Made by a program: the position numbers and the translations under genes. The notes below the pieces were generated by a model. That model was not told the DNA's origin, did no database searches, and saw only the letters and a list, made by a program, of their open reading frames with translations. From contig NZ_LUUG01000097.1 of assembly GCF_001644035.1 (NCBI RefSeq), positions 1 through 63,002 on the forward strand: a DNA stretch of 63,002 bases. Reading direction: 5' to 3'. This DNA comes from Methylomonas methanica. Lineage in GTDB: Bacteria > Pseudomonadota > Gammaproteobacteria > Methylococcales > Methylomonadaceae. This document shows, one piece after another, positions 17,715 through 27,774 of the stretch (positions are counted from its first letter, which is position 1; each line of letters starts with the position of its first letter).

Positions 17715-20249
17715 ATGAAAACCTTAAGCACACCAGAAGCTTTCGCGCCTGGATACCGCCTCGACAAGGGCATCCACGACGAAATGCTGGACGAGACTGG
17801 CCGGGTTAGACCGCATTGGGCCCACCTGATGCAGGCATTGCAACAGCTCGGCCCCCGCGAAGTTGGTCAACGCCATCAGGAAGCGCTAAAGCTGCTGCGC
17901 GAAAACGGCGTCACCTATAACGTCTACGGCGACCCGGATGGTATCAACCGCCCCTGGCAACTCGACCCAATACCGCTACTACTTTCCGGCGACGAATGGT
18001 TCGACATCGAGGCCGGACTACTGCAACGCGCCGAACTGTTGAACCTGATTTTGGCCGACCTGTACGGCCCGCGTCAGCTCATCAAGAAAAACCTGCTGCC
18101 CTTGGAGCTGATTTATAACCACGGCGGTTTCCTGCGCGTTTGCGATCAAGTGCGCTTGCCCGGCCAACATCAGCTGGTGCTATGCGCCGCCGACCTGGCT
18201 CGCGGCCCGGATAAAAAAATGTGGGTACTGGGCGACCGCACTCAAGCGCCGTCCGGTGCCGGCTACGCACTGGAAAACCGCTTGGCTATGTCGCGGGTCT
18301 TGCCAAGCTTGTTTCGCGATACTCACGTTCACCGCCTGGCGCGTTTCTTCCAGTCTCTGCGCGCCGGTCTGAATGCGATCGCCCCCGGCGACGCCGACAC
18401 GCCGCGCGTCGTGGTACTGACCCCCGGCCCGTTAAACGAAACCTTCTTCGAACACGCCTATCTGGCCTCCTATCTGGGCTATCCCTTAGTGCAAGGCGAC
18501 GACCTGACCATTCGCGACGGCTATGTCTGGTTGAAATCGCTGGTCGGCTTGCAGCGGGTGGACGTCATTCTGCGCCGGGTGGACGACAATTACTGCGATC
18601 CCTTGGAGCTGCGCGAAGATTCGCGGCTCGGCGTCCCCGGCCTATTGGAAGTGGTCAGACGCGGCAATGTGGCAATTGCCAATCCGCTCGGTAGCGGCGT
18701 GCTGGAAAACCCCGGCATCATGCCCTTCCTGCCCGGTATTGCCAAATACTTCCTGGGCCAAACCCTAAAATTGAATTCGATTGCCACTTGGTGGTGCGGT
18801 CAGGCCCGCGAATTAAATTATGTGCTTGCCAATCTGGAACGCCTGGTGATCAAACCGATCTACCGCAAGCCCGGCGAACACTCGGTGTTCGGTCATCAAC
18901 TCAGCCGGGCGCAACTCGCGGACTGGCGCGCACGCATCAAGGCCCGGCCCGCGCTTTACGTCGGCCAGGAATACGAAAGCTTCTCCACTGTACCGGCGAT
19001 GGTTTCCGGCGGCTACGAACCCCGTCAAACCCTGTTGCGCTGTTTCATGGTGGCGCGGGCTGACGGTTATACCCTGATGCCGGGCGGCTTGAGCCGCAGC
19101 GCGCCGCAGTACGGCAATATGATGATCAGCAACCAAACCGGCGGCATCAGTAAAGATACCTGGGTGGTTGCCACTGAACCGCAGCATCCGGCCATTCCAA
19201 GCAAGCGCAGCGGCGGCGGTCTGACCGGCCACGGCAACGCTTTACCCAGCCGCGCGGCCGACAATATTTTCTGGGTGGGCCGCAACGCGGAACGCGCGGA
19301 AGGCGGCGTACGGTTATTACGCGCCACTATCAAAAAATTGTTCAGCAACCCGGATCGCGACAGCCTTGACTATCAGCTCAGCCTGGAAACCCTGCTGCGT
19401 TGCGTCACCAGCATGACCGGCACCTACCCCGGCTTTTTTGCCGAGGATAACGAGGGCTTACTGCAAGCACCCGAAGCCGAATTACTGGCGGTAGTGGTCG
19501 ACGAAAGCCGAGCGGGCAGCTTGGCCAACACGGTAAACAGGATGACCCAATCCGGCTATGCGGTGCGCGATTTATGGTCGTCGGATACCTGGCGGGTAAT
19601 CGACGAAATCGAGGAACAGGTTTCCGAGGCGCGCCGCCTGGGTAAAACCGGTTTATGGTCGATGCAGGAACAAATGGACCAGCTGATCACCACCCTCTCG
19701 GCATTCAGCGGCTTAGTGATGGAAAGCATGACGCGCGGCAACGGCTGGCTGTTTCTGGACATCGGCCGGCGCCTGGAGCGCGGCTTGCAATTGGTTTCGG
19801 TGCTGAGAACTGCATTTGCCATGCCGCAAACCGAAGCGACAGAAACGCGCTTGATAGAATCCTTACTGGATACCAGCGACAACTTGATATGCTATCGCCA
19901 GCATTACCGCAGCAATCTGGAGTTGGCCTCCTTTCTGGAATTGCTGCTGATGGACCCAAACAACCCCCGCTCACTGGCCTATCAAATCGCCCGCTTGCAG
20001 GAACATGTCGGCAAACTGCCGCGCGAACCCAGTACCCGTCGGATAAGCGCCGAAGAACGGCTATTATTAGAGGCGAGCTGCATTCTAAATATCGCCAACA
20101 TCGAAGACTTGTTGAGCGTGTCGGAAGCCGGCATTCGCGAGGCCTTGGACCAACAACTCAGCAAGATTTACGCACTGCTGGCCGCGCTGTCCGATACCTT
20201 GACCGCCAATTATTTCCGCCACGGGGACGCGCCGCAATCGCTGTCCTAA
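17715..20249 (+). CDS. Fused circularly permuted ATP-grasp / alpha-E protein
   Basis: A single 844-aa chain combining the two functions that are separate in the divergent operon. Residues 1-490 are CP-ATP-grasp (VTYNVYGDPDGINRPWQLDP, VLGDRTQAPSGAGYALENR, LRRVDDNYCDPLELR, VIKPIYRKPGEHSVFG, ISNQTGGISKDTWVV). After a Gly/Ser-rich linker, residues 515-830 are alpha-E, starting LPSRAADNIFWVGRNAERAE. The adenine/metal-binding blocks are retained, so it is probably active. It is followed after 10 bases by a transglutaminase-like gene. The family is predicted to be an amide ligase with an accessory helical domain. Substrate unknown. Confidence 0.88.
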   Translation: MKTLSTPEAFAPGYRLDKGIHDEMLDETGRVRPHWAHLMQALQQLGPREVGQRHQEALKLLRENGVTYNVYGDPDGINRPWQLDPIPLLLSGDEWFDIEAGLLQRAELLNLILADLYGPRQLIKKNLLPLELIYNHGGFLRVCDQVRLPGQHQLVLCAADLARGPDKKMWVLGDRTQAPSGAGYALENRLAMSRVLPSLFRDTHVHRLARFFQSLRAGLNAIAPGDADTPRVVVLTPGPLNETFFEHAYLASYLGYPLVQGDDLTIRDGYVWLKSLVGLQRVDVILRRVDDNYCDPLELREDSRLGVPGLLEVVRRGNVAIANPLGSGVLENPGIMPFLPGIAKYFLGQTLKLNSIATWWCGQARELNYVLANLERLVIKPIYRKPGEHSVFGHQLSRAQLADWRARIKARPALYVGQEYESFSTVPAMVSGGYEPRQTLLRCFMVARADGYTLMPGGLSRSAPQYGNMMISNQTGGISKDTWVVATEPQHPAIPSKRSGGGLTGHGNALPSRAADNIFWVGRNAERAEGGVRLLRATIKKLFSNPDRDSLDYQLSLETLLRCVTSMTGTYPGFFAEDNEGLLQAPEAELLAVVVDESRAGSLANTVNRMTQSGYAVRDLWSSDTWRVIDEIEEQVSEARRLGKTGLWSMQEQMDQLITTLSAFSGLVMESMTRGNGWLFLDIGRRLERGLQLVSVLRTAFAMPQTEATETRLIESLLDTSDNLICYRQHYRSNLELASFLELLLMDPNNPRSLAYQIARLQEHVGKLPREPSTRRISAEERLLLEASCILNIANIEDLLSVSEAGIREALDQQLSKIYALLAALSDTLTANYFRHGDAPQSLS

Positions 20250-20259
20250 GGGAGTCACC

Positions 20260-21141
20260 ATGCGTTATCGGGTTACCCATACCACTACCTACCGTTACCA
20301 ACAAGCCGTGGGCTTGTCCTACAACGAAGTCAGGATGCAGCCGCGTCCTTGTCCGAACCAACAATTACTCAGTTCGCAGCTGAAAATCACCCCCTTGCCT
20401 TGCGACTATCGGACCCGTACCGATTTTTTCGGCAATCAAGTCGCCTGGTTTTCGATTCGCGAGCCGCATCGGGAGTTTGTAGTCACCGCCAGCAGCGAAG
20501 TGCAGATTTTTCCGCAACCGGTGCAGCTGGACTTTAGTCACGGCATGAGCTGGGAATTGGTCAGGGAAGCACTCTGGAACGATAGAAGCGAGCCGCTCCT
20601 GGAGGCCCGGCAATTTGCACTGGATTCGCCGTTCGTCTCCGCCGATGCGGAACTGGCCGGCTACGCGCAAGCGTCCTTCACACCCGGCAAGGCACTGATT
20701 GAAGCGATACACGATTTGATGCAACGTATCCACCGCGATTTCACCTTCGATCCGGAATTTACCAATCTGGCTACCCCGCTGACCACCGTCCTGCAACATC
20801 GGCGCGGCGTCTGTCAGGATTTCGCCCATCTGGCCATAGGCTGCATCCGTTCGCAAGGCCTGGCGGCCCGCTATGTCAGCGGCTATATCGAAACCCTGCC
20901 GCCGCCCGGCAAGAAAAAACTGGTAGGCGCCGACGCTTCGCATGCCTGGTTCTCCGTGTACTTACCGGACCTGGGCTGGATGGATTTCGACCCCACCAAC
21001 AATCAATTGCCGGGCGATAGGCACATCATCGTCGCCTGGGGCCGCGACTATAGCGATGTCACGCCGTTGAAAGGGGTGATTTTCGGCGGTCAGAACCACG
21101 AATTGAAAGTGGCGGTGGAAGTTGAAAATTTGGGCGTCTAA
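20260..21141 (+). CDS. Transglutaminase-like cysteine peptidase family protein
   Basis: A 293-aa protein with the bacterial transglutaminase-like N-terminal beta domain (MRYRVTHTTTYRYQQAV) and a transglutaminase core. The Cys-His-Asp triad is visible in RRGVCQDFAHL, GADASHAWFSVYL and GWMDFDPTN. There is no signal peptide, so it acts in the cytoplasm, as expected for partners of ATP-grasp/alpha-E systems. A clear ribosome binding site (AAGGGAG) lies before ATG 20260, and the gene is in an operon with the fused ATP-grasp/alpha-E gene. It may hydrolyse or transfer amide bonds made by the ligase. This is inference from family and context. Confidence 0.88.
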   Translation: MRYRVTHTTTYRYQQAVGLSYNEVRMQPRPCPNQQLLSSQLKITPLPCDYRTRTDFFGNQVAWFSIREPHREFVVTASSEVQIFPQPVQLDFSHGMSWELVREALWNDRSEPLLEARQFALDSPFVSADAELAGYAQASFTPGKALIEAIHDLMQRIHRDFTFDPEFTNLATPLTTVLQHRRGVCQDFAHLAIGCIRSQGLAARYVSGYIETLPPPGKKKLVGADASHAWFSVYLPDLGWMDFDPTNNQLPGDRHIIVAWGRDYSDVTPLKGVIFGGQNHELKVAVEVENLGV

Positions 21142-21267
21142 ACACAAACCGGCGCTGGTGAATCACCGGCGCGAAGCCACCTTTCATCCGTTAGGAATGC
21201 GCCGAAATCCCAGCACTTAGCCCGTGACAAAACCTTGCATTTCGTGAGATAAACCAAGATATTTTGT

Positions 21268-24200
21268 TTGTCTATTCGTAAGCTTTCAATAAATCAAGGT
21301 AATCTCTTGCGCCGATTCTCGACCTTTTCCAATGCAGAACTAGTCCGCCTTATTGGCCTGGCGGTTACTTATGCAGTCGTTGCCAAACTGGTGCTGATGT
21401 TTTTCGCCGCCAATCACGTCGTTTCCATCATCTGGCCACCCTCCGGCATGGCGTTGGCGGCATTGTTGTTAGGCGGCAAAAAATTCTGGCCCGGCGTGTT
21501 CCTCGGCACTTTGCTCGGCAATCTATGGGCGGGCAATCCCTTGCAACAGGCGTTGCCTATCGCTTGCGGCAATAGCCTTGAAGCGCTTGCCGGCTGCTAT
21601 TTGCTGGGCGAGATTCGCAAACTGCGACAGCCGCAAGACTACTTACGCGTACTGTTTGCCGGCGCCCTTGCATCGATCATCGCGGCAATGGCGGGCTCCT
21701 TGATTCTGTTGCATTTCGAGGTAATAAACGCGCAGCAATGGCCGACCAGTCTGGCACATTGGTGGATGGGCGACGTCTTGGGTATTGCGATTGTCACGCC
21801 TCTTATTTTGGTCTGGCGGCAGCCGCCAAGTTTTGACTGGAACCCGTATCAAGTTTGGCGAGCGTTGCTTTATGTAACAACAGCATTTTTCGCGGGGCAA
21901 ATGATTTTCCTGGAGTGGCCGTTGCATCTTGGCCACTACGGTAAAGCTTTTTATATGTTCGCTTTTCTGGTTTACGGCGCACTGTATTTTGGCTTGCATG
22001 GCACCTTGTTACTGATAGTCATGGTGATGCTGCAAAGCATGTTCGGCGCGATTTTTCAGGTAGGTTTTTTTGCAGCCGACAGCAGTGAAACCGGCTTATT
22101 GCTGCAATGGTCGTTTTTGCTGGTGCTGTCCAGCGTCGGTGTTTCCCTGGCGCTGGCCATAGAGCGGTACCAGCGATCCGAACAATTCAGCAAAGCCCTC
22201 GGCGATTTCAACAAACACATTCTGCGTTCAGTCCAGGAAGGCGTGATTGTTTACGATCTGCATGGCCGTATCGAACTCTGGAATCGTTTTATGGAAACCC
22301 TGACGGGGCGGCCTCAAACCGCTTGCCTGGGGAAAACACCGATTGAATTATTTCCCTGGCTGGCGCAAACGCCGATCCCTGGAGGCATTCAAAAGGCATT
22401 GACAGGCGAAACGGTCTATCAAACCCCATTTACCTCCGGCAACGGCCGCTGGATCAGTTCGATGCAAATGCCCTTACGTGACGACCAGGACCGTATTGTC
22501 GGCGTTATCGAACTGGTCAAGGATGAATCCTTAAACATCGAGTTCGGCAAATCTCTTTCGGTCAGCGAATTACGGTTTCAAAGCATTCTGGACAATACGC
22601 CCACGGTGATTTACAGCAAAGACCTGCAAGGCCAATATCAGCTAATCAACCGCCAATTTGAAAAACTGTTCGCGGTCGATAACGAGACCGTCAGAGGCAA
22701 GCGGGATATCGATTTATTTCCGGGCGACGACACCAAACTACTCTGGGAAAACGATTTACAGGTCGTCAATAGCGGCCAGGCGCAGATATTCGAAGAAAAA
22801 CTCACCCATCAAGACGGTAAAATTCACACGTATTTGTCGCATAAGTTTCCGCTACGCAATGCGCAAGGCGAAATCTATGCGGTGTGCGGCATTTCCACCG
22901 ACATCAGCGAACGCAAGCTATCGGAAAAGCTTTTGCAAGAAAGCGAATTGCGCTGGAAATTTGCGCTGGAAAGCGGCGGTGACGGCGTCTGGGATTGGGA
23001 TTTGACCAACGGTAAAGTGTTTTTGTCGCCGCGCTGCATGGAGATTCTGAACTTCAGTGAACAAGACAGAGACAACGATTACCGCAATTGGGAAGCCACG
23101 ATACACCCGGAAGACAGCGCCAGGATGATGGCAGACCTGCAAGCCCATCTGGAAAATCGCAGCGTGCGCTTCAGCAATGAACATCGAGTAAAGCATGGCG
23201 ATAACCAATGGCGCTGGATTCTGACGCGCGGCCTGGTGATCAGTCGCGATGCCCAGGGCAAGGCCTTGCGGATGATCGGTACCCAAACCGACATTACCGA
23301 ACGCAAACACCTGCAATGGCTGCAATTATCCAAGATTGTCGATGGTTCGCCGGAAGCCACGCTTTTAGTCGGAGAAAACGGCATTATCAAACTCGCCAAC
23401 CCGCCCGCGGCGAAAGTATTTGTCTATAAGCTCGATGAGTTGATAGGCCTGACTGTCGATGCGCTGGTGCCGGAGCGTGCCCGCGCTAAACACCCGGAGC
23501 AGCGCGCGCAATTTTTACAGGAAAACAGAGCCCGGCCGATGAGCGCCAGCCGCTCGCTAACCGCAATACGCGGCGACGGCGCGGAATTTCCGGTGGAAAT
23601 CAGTTTGACTCCTATCGATATAGACAACCGGCGCTACATTATCGTCTCGGTGCTGGACATCAGTGAACGTAAACGCCTTGAGCACGAAATGCAGTTGATG
23701 GCCATGATTTATCAGGCTATCGGCGAAGCGGTGATGGTCGCCGATGCCGATAATCGCATCATTGCGATCAACGAGGCATTTACCCGCCTGACCGGCTATA
23801 CCGCGGAAGACGCGATAGGCCATTCCACCGACATTCTGAAATCGGGCCGCCACGATCCGGACTTTTATCAAACCATGTGGCACTCGCTGTCACAAACCGG
23901 CCACTGGCAAGGCGAAATCTGGAATAAGCGCAAAAACGGCGACATTTACCACGAGTGGCTGGTGATCAATACCATCTACGGCGAACGCGGCGAAGTAGAA
24001 CGCCGGGTGGCCATGTTCTCGGAAATTACCGAGCAAAAACACGTCGAACAAACCATCTGGCGCCAAGCCAATTTCGACCCGCTCACCGACCTGGCTAACC
24101 GGCGCATGTTCCAGGATCGTTTGAATCAGGAAATCAAAAAAGCCCACCGCGACAAAAACAGCTTGGCGGTGATGTTGCTGGATCTGGACCGCTTCAAGGA

Positions 24201-25458
24201 GATCAACGACACCCTGGGTCACGGCATGGGCGACATTTTGTTGCAGGAGACCGCGCGGCGCATTTTAGCTTGCGTGCGTAATGTCGATACGGTAGCCCGG
24301 CTGGGCGGCGACGAGTTCACCATCATTCTGGGTGAATTGGACTCGGAAACCAATATAGACCGGGTCGCGCAAGGCATTTTGCACCAACTTGCCGAACCGT
24401 TTCGTTTGGGCGAGGAACTGGCCTACATCTCGGTCAGCATCGGCATTACCTTCTATCCGCAAGACGCACTGGAAGCCGAGCAATTGATCAAGAACGCCGA
24501 TCAGGCCATGTATTCCGCCAAGCAACAAGGCCGCAACCGCTACAATTTCTTCACCACAGAGATGGAGCAGACCGCGCAAAACCGCATGCGCCTGACCAGC
24601 GACCTGCGCCAAGCACTGACCAATCAAGAATTTTGCCTGTTCTATCAACCGATAATCGAACTGAGCAACGGCAGAATGCATAAAACCGAAGCGCTGATTC
24701 GCTGGCAACATCCGACGCGCGGCATGATCAGCCCGGCGGAATTTATTCCTTTGGCCGAAGAGACCGGACTGATAGTCGATATTGGCGATTGGGTATTTCG
24801 GGTGGCGGCAAAACAGGTTGCCGAGTGGCGCGCCCAATATCGCCCGGAATTACAAATGGGTATTAACAAGTCGCCGGTACAATTTACGCGCAGCAATCTG
24901 GGCGACAGCAAATGGATAGACTACTTGCATGAACTAGGCTTATCCGGCCAATGCGTCGTCATCGAAATTACCGAAAGCCTGTTGCTGGATGCCGATAATA
25001 TCGTCCGCGACCATTTATACGCCTACCGCGATGCCGGCATCCAGGTGGCTATCGACGATTTCGGTACCGGTTATTCGTCATTGTCTTATCTGAAAAAATT
25101 CGACATTGATTATTTAAAGATCGACCAGAGTTTTGTACGTAATCTGGAAGCCGATTCCAGCGACCTGGCGCTGTGCGAAGCGATTATCGTGATGGCGCAT
25201 AAACTGAGCTTAAAAGTGATAGCCGAAGGTATCGAAACCCCGCAGCAACTGGAATTGCTAACTGCCGCCGGTTGCGACTATGGCCAAGGCTATCTGTTTT
25301 CCAAACCGCTGCCTGCTGCTGAATTTACGCGACTGTTCGACGCGGAAGATCAACGACCGACACCACCGCCAGCACCCGCACCAACTGCAACAACGCCGGC
25401 AAAACCGGCCGGACGCGGCGATTCCAGTATTTCCAAATTGTTCGGTTCGGACAAATAA
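21268..25458 (+). CDS. MASE1 membrane sensor with five PAS domains, GGDEF and EAL
   Basis: A c-di-GMP turnover protein of about 1390 aa. Residues 20-320 are a MASE1 multi-helix membrane sensor (IIWPPSGMALAALLLGG). Five PAS domains follow (about 315-930), each ending in an I-[ST]-E-R/Q-K signature. The GGDEF domain has RLGGDEF near 1012 and an intact RxxD inhibitory site. The EAL domain has EALIRW near 1141, DDFGTG, YLKIDQSFV, AEGIE and QGYLFS, all catalytic positions present. It ends in a Pro/Ala-rich tail. The start is uncertain: no ATG precedes MASE1, and TTG is used either at 21268 or at 21307, the latter with AAGG upstream. Both cyclase and phosphodiesterase activities look possible. Confidence 0.85.
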   Translation: MSIRKLSINQGNLLRRFSTFSNAELVRLIGLAVTYAVVAKLVLMFFAANHVVSIIWPPSGMALAALLLGGKKFWPGVFLGTLLGNLWAGNPLQQALPIACGNSLEALAGCYLLGEIRKLRQPQDYLRVLFAGALASIIAAMAGSLILLHFEVINAQQWPTSLAHWWMGDVLGIAIVTPLILVWRQPPSFDWNPYQVWRALLYVTTAFFAGQMIFLEWPLHLGHYGKAFYMFAFLVYGALYFGLHGTLLLIVMVMLQSMFGAIFQVGFFAADSSETGLLLQWSFLLVLSSVGVSLALAIERYQRSEQFSKALGDFNKHILRSVQEGVIVYDLHGRIELWNRFMETLTGRPQTACLGKTPIELFPWLAQTPIPGGIQKALTGETVYQTPFTSGNGRWISSMQMPLRDDQDRIVGVIELVKDESLNIEFGKSLSVSELRFQSILDNTPTVIYSKDLQGQYQLINRQFEKLFAVDNETVRGKRDIDLFPGDDTKLLWENDLQVVNSGQAQIFEEKLTHQDGKIHTYLSHKFPLRNAQGEIYAVCGISTDISERKLSEKLLQESELRWKFALESGGDGVWDWDLTNGKVFLSPRCMEILNFSEQDRDNDYRNWEATIHPEDSARMMADLQAHLENRSVRFSNEHRVKHGDNQWRWILTRGLVISRDAQGKALRMIGTQTDITERKHLQWLQLSKIVDGSPEATLLVGENGIIKLANPPAAKVFVYKLDELIGLTVDALVPERARAKHPEQRAQFLQENRARPMSASRSLTAIRGDGAEFPVEISLTPIDIDNRRYIIVSVLDISERKRLEHEMQLMAMIYQAIGEAVMVADADNRIIAINEAFTRLTGYTAEDAIGHSTDILKSGRHDPDFYQTMWHSLSQTGHWQGEIWNKRKNGDIYHEWLVINTIYGERGEVERRVAMFSEITEQKHVEQTIWRQANFDPLTDLANRRMFQDRLNQEIKKAHRDKNSLAVMLLDLDRFKEINDTLGHGMGDILLQETARRILACVRNVDTVARLGGDEFTIILGELDSETNIDRVAQGILHQLAEPFRLGEELAYISVSIGITFYPQDALEAEQLIKNADQAMYSAKQQGRNRYNFFTTEMEQTAQNRMRLTSDLRQALTNQEFCLFYQPIIELSNGRMHKTEALIRWQHPTRGMISPAEFIPLAEETGLIVDIGDWVFRVAAKQVAEWRAQYRPELQMGINKSPVQFTRSNLGDSKWIDYLHELGLSGQCVVIEITESLLLDADNIVRDHLYAYRDAGIQVAIDDFGTGYSSLSYLKKFDIDYLKIDQSFVRNLEADSSDLALCEAIIVMAHKLSLKVIAEGIETPQQLELLTAAGCDYGQGYLFSKPLPAAEFTRLFDAEDQRPTPPPAPAPTATTPAKPAGRGDSSISKLFGSDK

Positions 25459-25564
25459 ACGGCGCGCGGCGATACACACTAGTTTTTAGAATGAACGCGT
25501 TCGGCAATCTTCGACCGAAGCCTCATACTTTTTATCAGAATACCTATATTGAAACGGAGTTTTT

Positions 25565-26623
25565 ATGCTGATCGACAAACCTTCCTTCCCCATCATGTTA
25601 CTAAGTGCTGCCGCGCTATTTTACCAACCGGCATGCGCTCAAGACGCCCCTAGCCCACAGCAAGCACTACAGAACTTCGGCATCAGCGCCGCACAAATCC
25701 CGCAACTGGAACGCGGCGAAATCATCGGTTATGACGTCAGCGAAACCAGTCAAAAAGAACTGGCTATTGGCGTAGCGATGATCATGCCGGTAGGTTTGCC
25801 GCGACTGGCCGATTACATCAAAAAGGGCAAACTCAACGCCGGCGAGAGCGACATCGTCGCCACCGGCATGCTGAGCGATAACGCCGGCGTCGACAGTCTT
25901 AAGAAGTTTGCTTTTACCGAAAAGCAACTGGACGAAGCCAAGGCCTTTCTGGAAGCGGAGCCGGGCGACGAATTCAATCTATCCAAAGCCGAACTGGACA
26001 GTTTGAAAAGTCTGCAAGCCGGACTGGAAGATGCCGACAACAAAACCATACTGAAAACCGCCAACCAAAAATACCGAGAATTTTTACTGCAACGCCTGCA
26101 AGCCTATAAAAAAAGTGGGTTGGCCGGCATAGCCCCATACAGCCGCGACGGCGGCACAGCCGACCCGGCCGCGGAGCTGCGTAACGACGCAGTGAACAGC
26201 AAAGCCTGGGCGCGTTACTTTCCGGAACTGCAACAAGCCTGGTTAAACTACCCTGCCGCATTGCCGGCCAATACCAGCGAACAGTTTTTGTGGTTGAATC
26301 GGCGCGTGGAAGACCGCCCCACCGCCGTACTTAATCATCGAGTCATCGCCATCGGCGAAGGCGGCGGCATTGTGGTTTCCCGGCAGTTTTACGTCGGCCA
26401 CTCCTACAACTCCAGCCAAGTGGTAGCCGGCGGCCTACCGTATAAAGACGGCACACTGGTGTTTTATTCGATCCGCAGCTCCACCGATCAAGTCGCGGGC
26501 ATGGGCAGTAGCCTGAAGCACTCGATAGGCCGCGAACAGATGAAAAAAGAAATGATCAAGCGCCTGCAACGGCTGAATAAAGACATGAAGCTCAAGCCCG
26601 CGCCAGTCGCCGCCGACGAGTAA
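25565..26623 (+). CDS. Secreted protein of unknown function
   Basis: A 352-aa protein with a signal peptide (LLSAAALFYQPACA, probable cut before QDAPS). No enzyme motif is recognised. The first 170 residues are rich in charged helices. The C-terminal 120 residues hold a conserved-looking block (LNHRVIAIGEGGGIVVSRQFYVG, GTLVFYSIRSSTDQVAGMGSS) followed by a basic tail. A ribosome binding site (GGAG) lies 7 bases before ATG 25565. It stands alone between the MASE1 gene and pyrophosphatase. Probably periplasmic. Function unknown. Confidence 0.72.
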   Translation: MLIDKPSFPIMLLSAAALFYQPACAQDAPSPQQALQNFGISAAQIPQLERGEIIGYDVSETSQKELAIGVAMIMPVGLPRLADYIKKGKLNAGESDIVATGMLSDNAGVDSLKKFAFTEKQLDEAKAFLEAEPGDEFNLSKAELDSLKSLQAGLEDADNKTILKTANQKYREFLLQRLQAYKKSGLAGIAPYSRDGGTADPAAELRNDAVNSKAWARYFPELQQAWLNYPAALPANTSEQFLWLNRRVEDRPTAVLNHRVIAIGEGGGIVVSRQFYVGHSYNSSQVVAGGLPYKDGTLVFYSIRSSTDQVAGMGSSLKHSIGREQMKKEMIKRLQRLNKDMKLKPAPVAADE

Positions 26624-26756
26624 TTTCGATAAAAAACTCAACGGCATTTAACGCAACCCTGATCAGATACTAGTATTAAACTTGAATGGCTTGCGCATTG
26701 CCCCCATCCTGGTAAATATCCCTGTAACTCTATTCCCCAAAGCCCCTAAATCTTAG

Positions 26757-27380
26757 ATGAATATAAAACACAAAGCCCACCCCTGGCATGGCATCTCACC
26801 CGGCGACAACACCCCGGATATCGTCACCGCCTTCATAGAAATCGTACCGTCCGACACGGTGAAATACGAAATAGACAAAGACAGCGGCTATCTGAAAATC
26901 GACCGGCCGCAAAAATTCTCCAATATGATTCCGACCCTGTACGGCTTCATTCCACGCAGTTATTGCGCGGAAAAAATCGCCGAGTACGCCGCCACCCAAT
27001 CCGGCAAACCAGTCAGTAAGGGCGACGGCGACCCGCTAGATATTTGCGTATTAAGCGAACGCAGCGTGACCCATGGCGACATCCTGTTGCAGGCCATTCC
27101 GATCGGCGGCTTTCGGTTACTGGACGGCGGCGAGGCCGACGACAAAATCATCGCCGTCATGAAAGGCGACGAATTCTACCGGCAATGGCGCGACGTCTCC
27201 GACTGCCCGGAATCGTATATCAACCGCTTGAAGCACTACTTCCTGACCTACAAACATTTGCCCAGCGAAAAAAGCGTCTGTGAAATTACTCATGTCTACG
27301 GCCGCGAAGAAGCGCATGAGGTCATCAGACGCGCAATCGCCGATTATCAGTATCATTTTGGCTGCCAGGACGACGAGTAG
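26757..27380 (+). CDS. ppa: Inorganic pyrophosphatase, family I
   Basis: A soluble family I pyrophosphatase of 207 aa that splits PPi into two phosphates. The metal-binding signature DGDPLDICVL is present, together with YEIDKDSGYLKIDR, YGFIPRSYC and an Asp-rich DDKIIAV. There is no membrane segment, so it is not a proton-pumping type. It is slightly longer than the E. coli enzyme. No ribosome binding site is evident before ATG 26757. It may interact metabolically with the putative PPi-dependent PEPCK at 11-14.6 kb, since both consume PPi. Confidence 0.88.
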   Translation: MNIKHKAHPWHGISPGDNTPDIVTAFIEIVPSDTVKYEIDKDSGYLKIDRPQKFSNMIPTLYGFIPRSYCAEKIAEYAATQSGKPVSKGDGDPLDICVLSERSVTHGDILLQAIPIGGFRLLDGGEADDKIIAVMKGDEFYRQWRDVSDCPESYINRLKHYFLTYKHLPSEKSVCEITHVYGREEAHEVIRRAIADYQYHFGCQDDE

Positions 27381-27394
27381 GCTTGTTTGGGAAT

Positions 27395-27423
27395 GGATGC
27401 GCCGAGCCGTTTGCGGCGCGTCC
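27395..27423 (+). terminator. Hairpin downstream of pyrophosphatase
   Basis: A 10-bp GC-rich stem (GGATGCGCCG / CGGCGCGTCC, one G-U pair) with a 9-nt loop lies 14 bases after the ppa stop. The U-rich run (AATTTTTCC) is about 15 bases further on rather than adjacent, so it may be a terminator or a 3'-stabilising structure. Confidence 0.5.
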
Positions 27424-27774
27424 AAGCTAACTGTTCTCAATTTTTCCAACACAATACGACAGTCAGACGAACAAAGCCTTGACTATAAATAATACCTAGA
27501 CACCTGTCTTGTATTACAAATTTATCAATGCCGAATTAATTTTATCCACATTCCCCAGATAGCTACCTCGTGCTGTAGCCATCTCCAACGAGATAACAAA
27601 ACCCTCGTTTTTACAAGCAATACCCAGCTAATCTTAATTTTCGCTTTGTGGCTAAATTGTGCAAACTTCCGTTGCTGCCAGACACAACCAACTCACACAT
27701 AATTTACGTTAAAATTGACGTACGTAAAAATCAAAGTATAAGGTTTAAGTTTTTGAATAAATGGGGAGGCTTTG
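27424..27774. other. AT-rich non-coding region upstream of the ATPase pair
   Basis: Distinctly AT-rich compared with the flanking genes and without a believable reading frame. Near its right end (27703-27728) are inverted TTTACGT / ACGTAAA half-sites flanking a perfect ACGTACGT octamer at 27718-27725. This is a possible operator or promoter-proximal palindrome for the ATPase operon. Confidence 0.4.

Noticed and set aside
27703-27728. CRISPR-like or direct-repeat signal near the ATPase operon
   Set aside because: Only a single palindrome is present; no repeated spacers occur here or elsewhere in the window.
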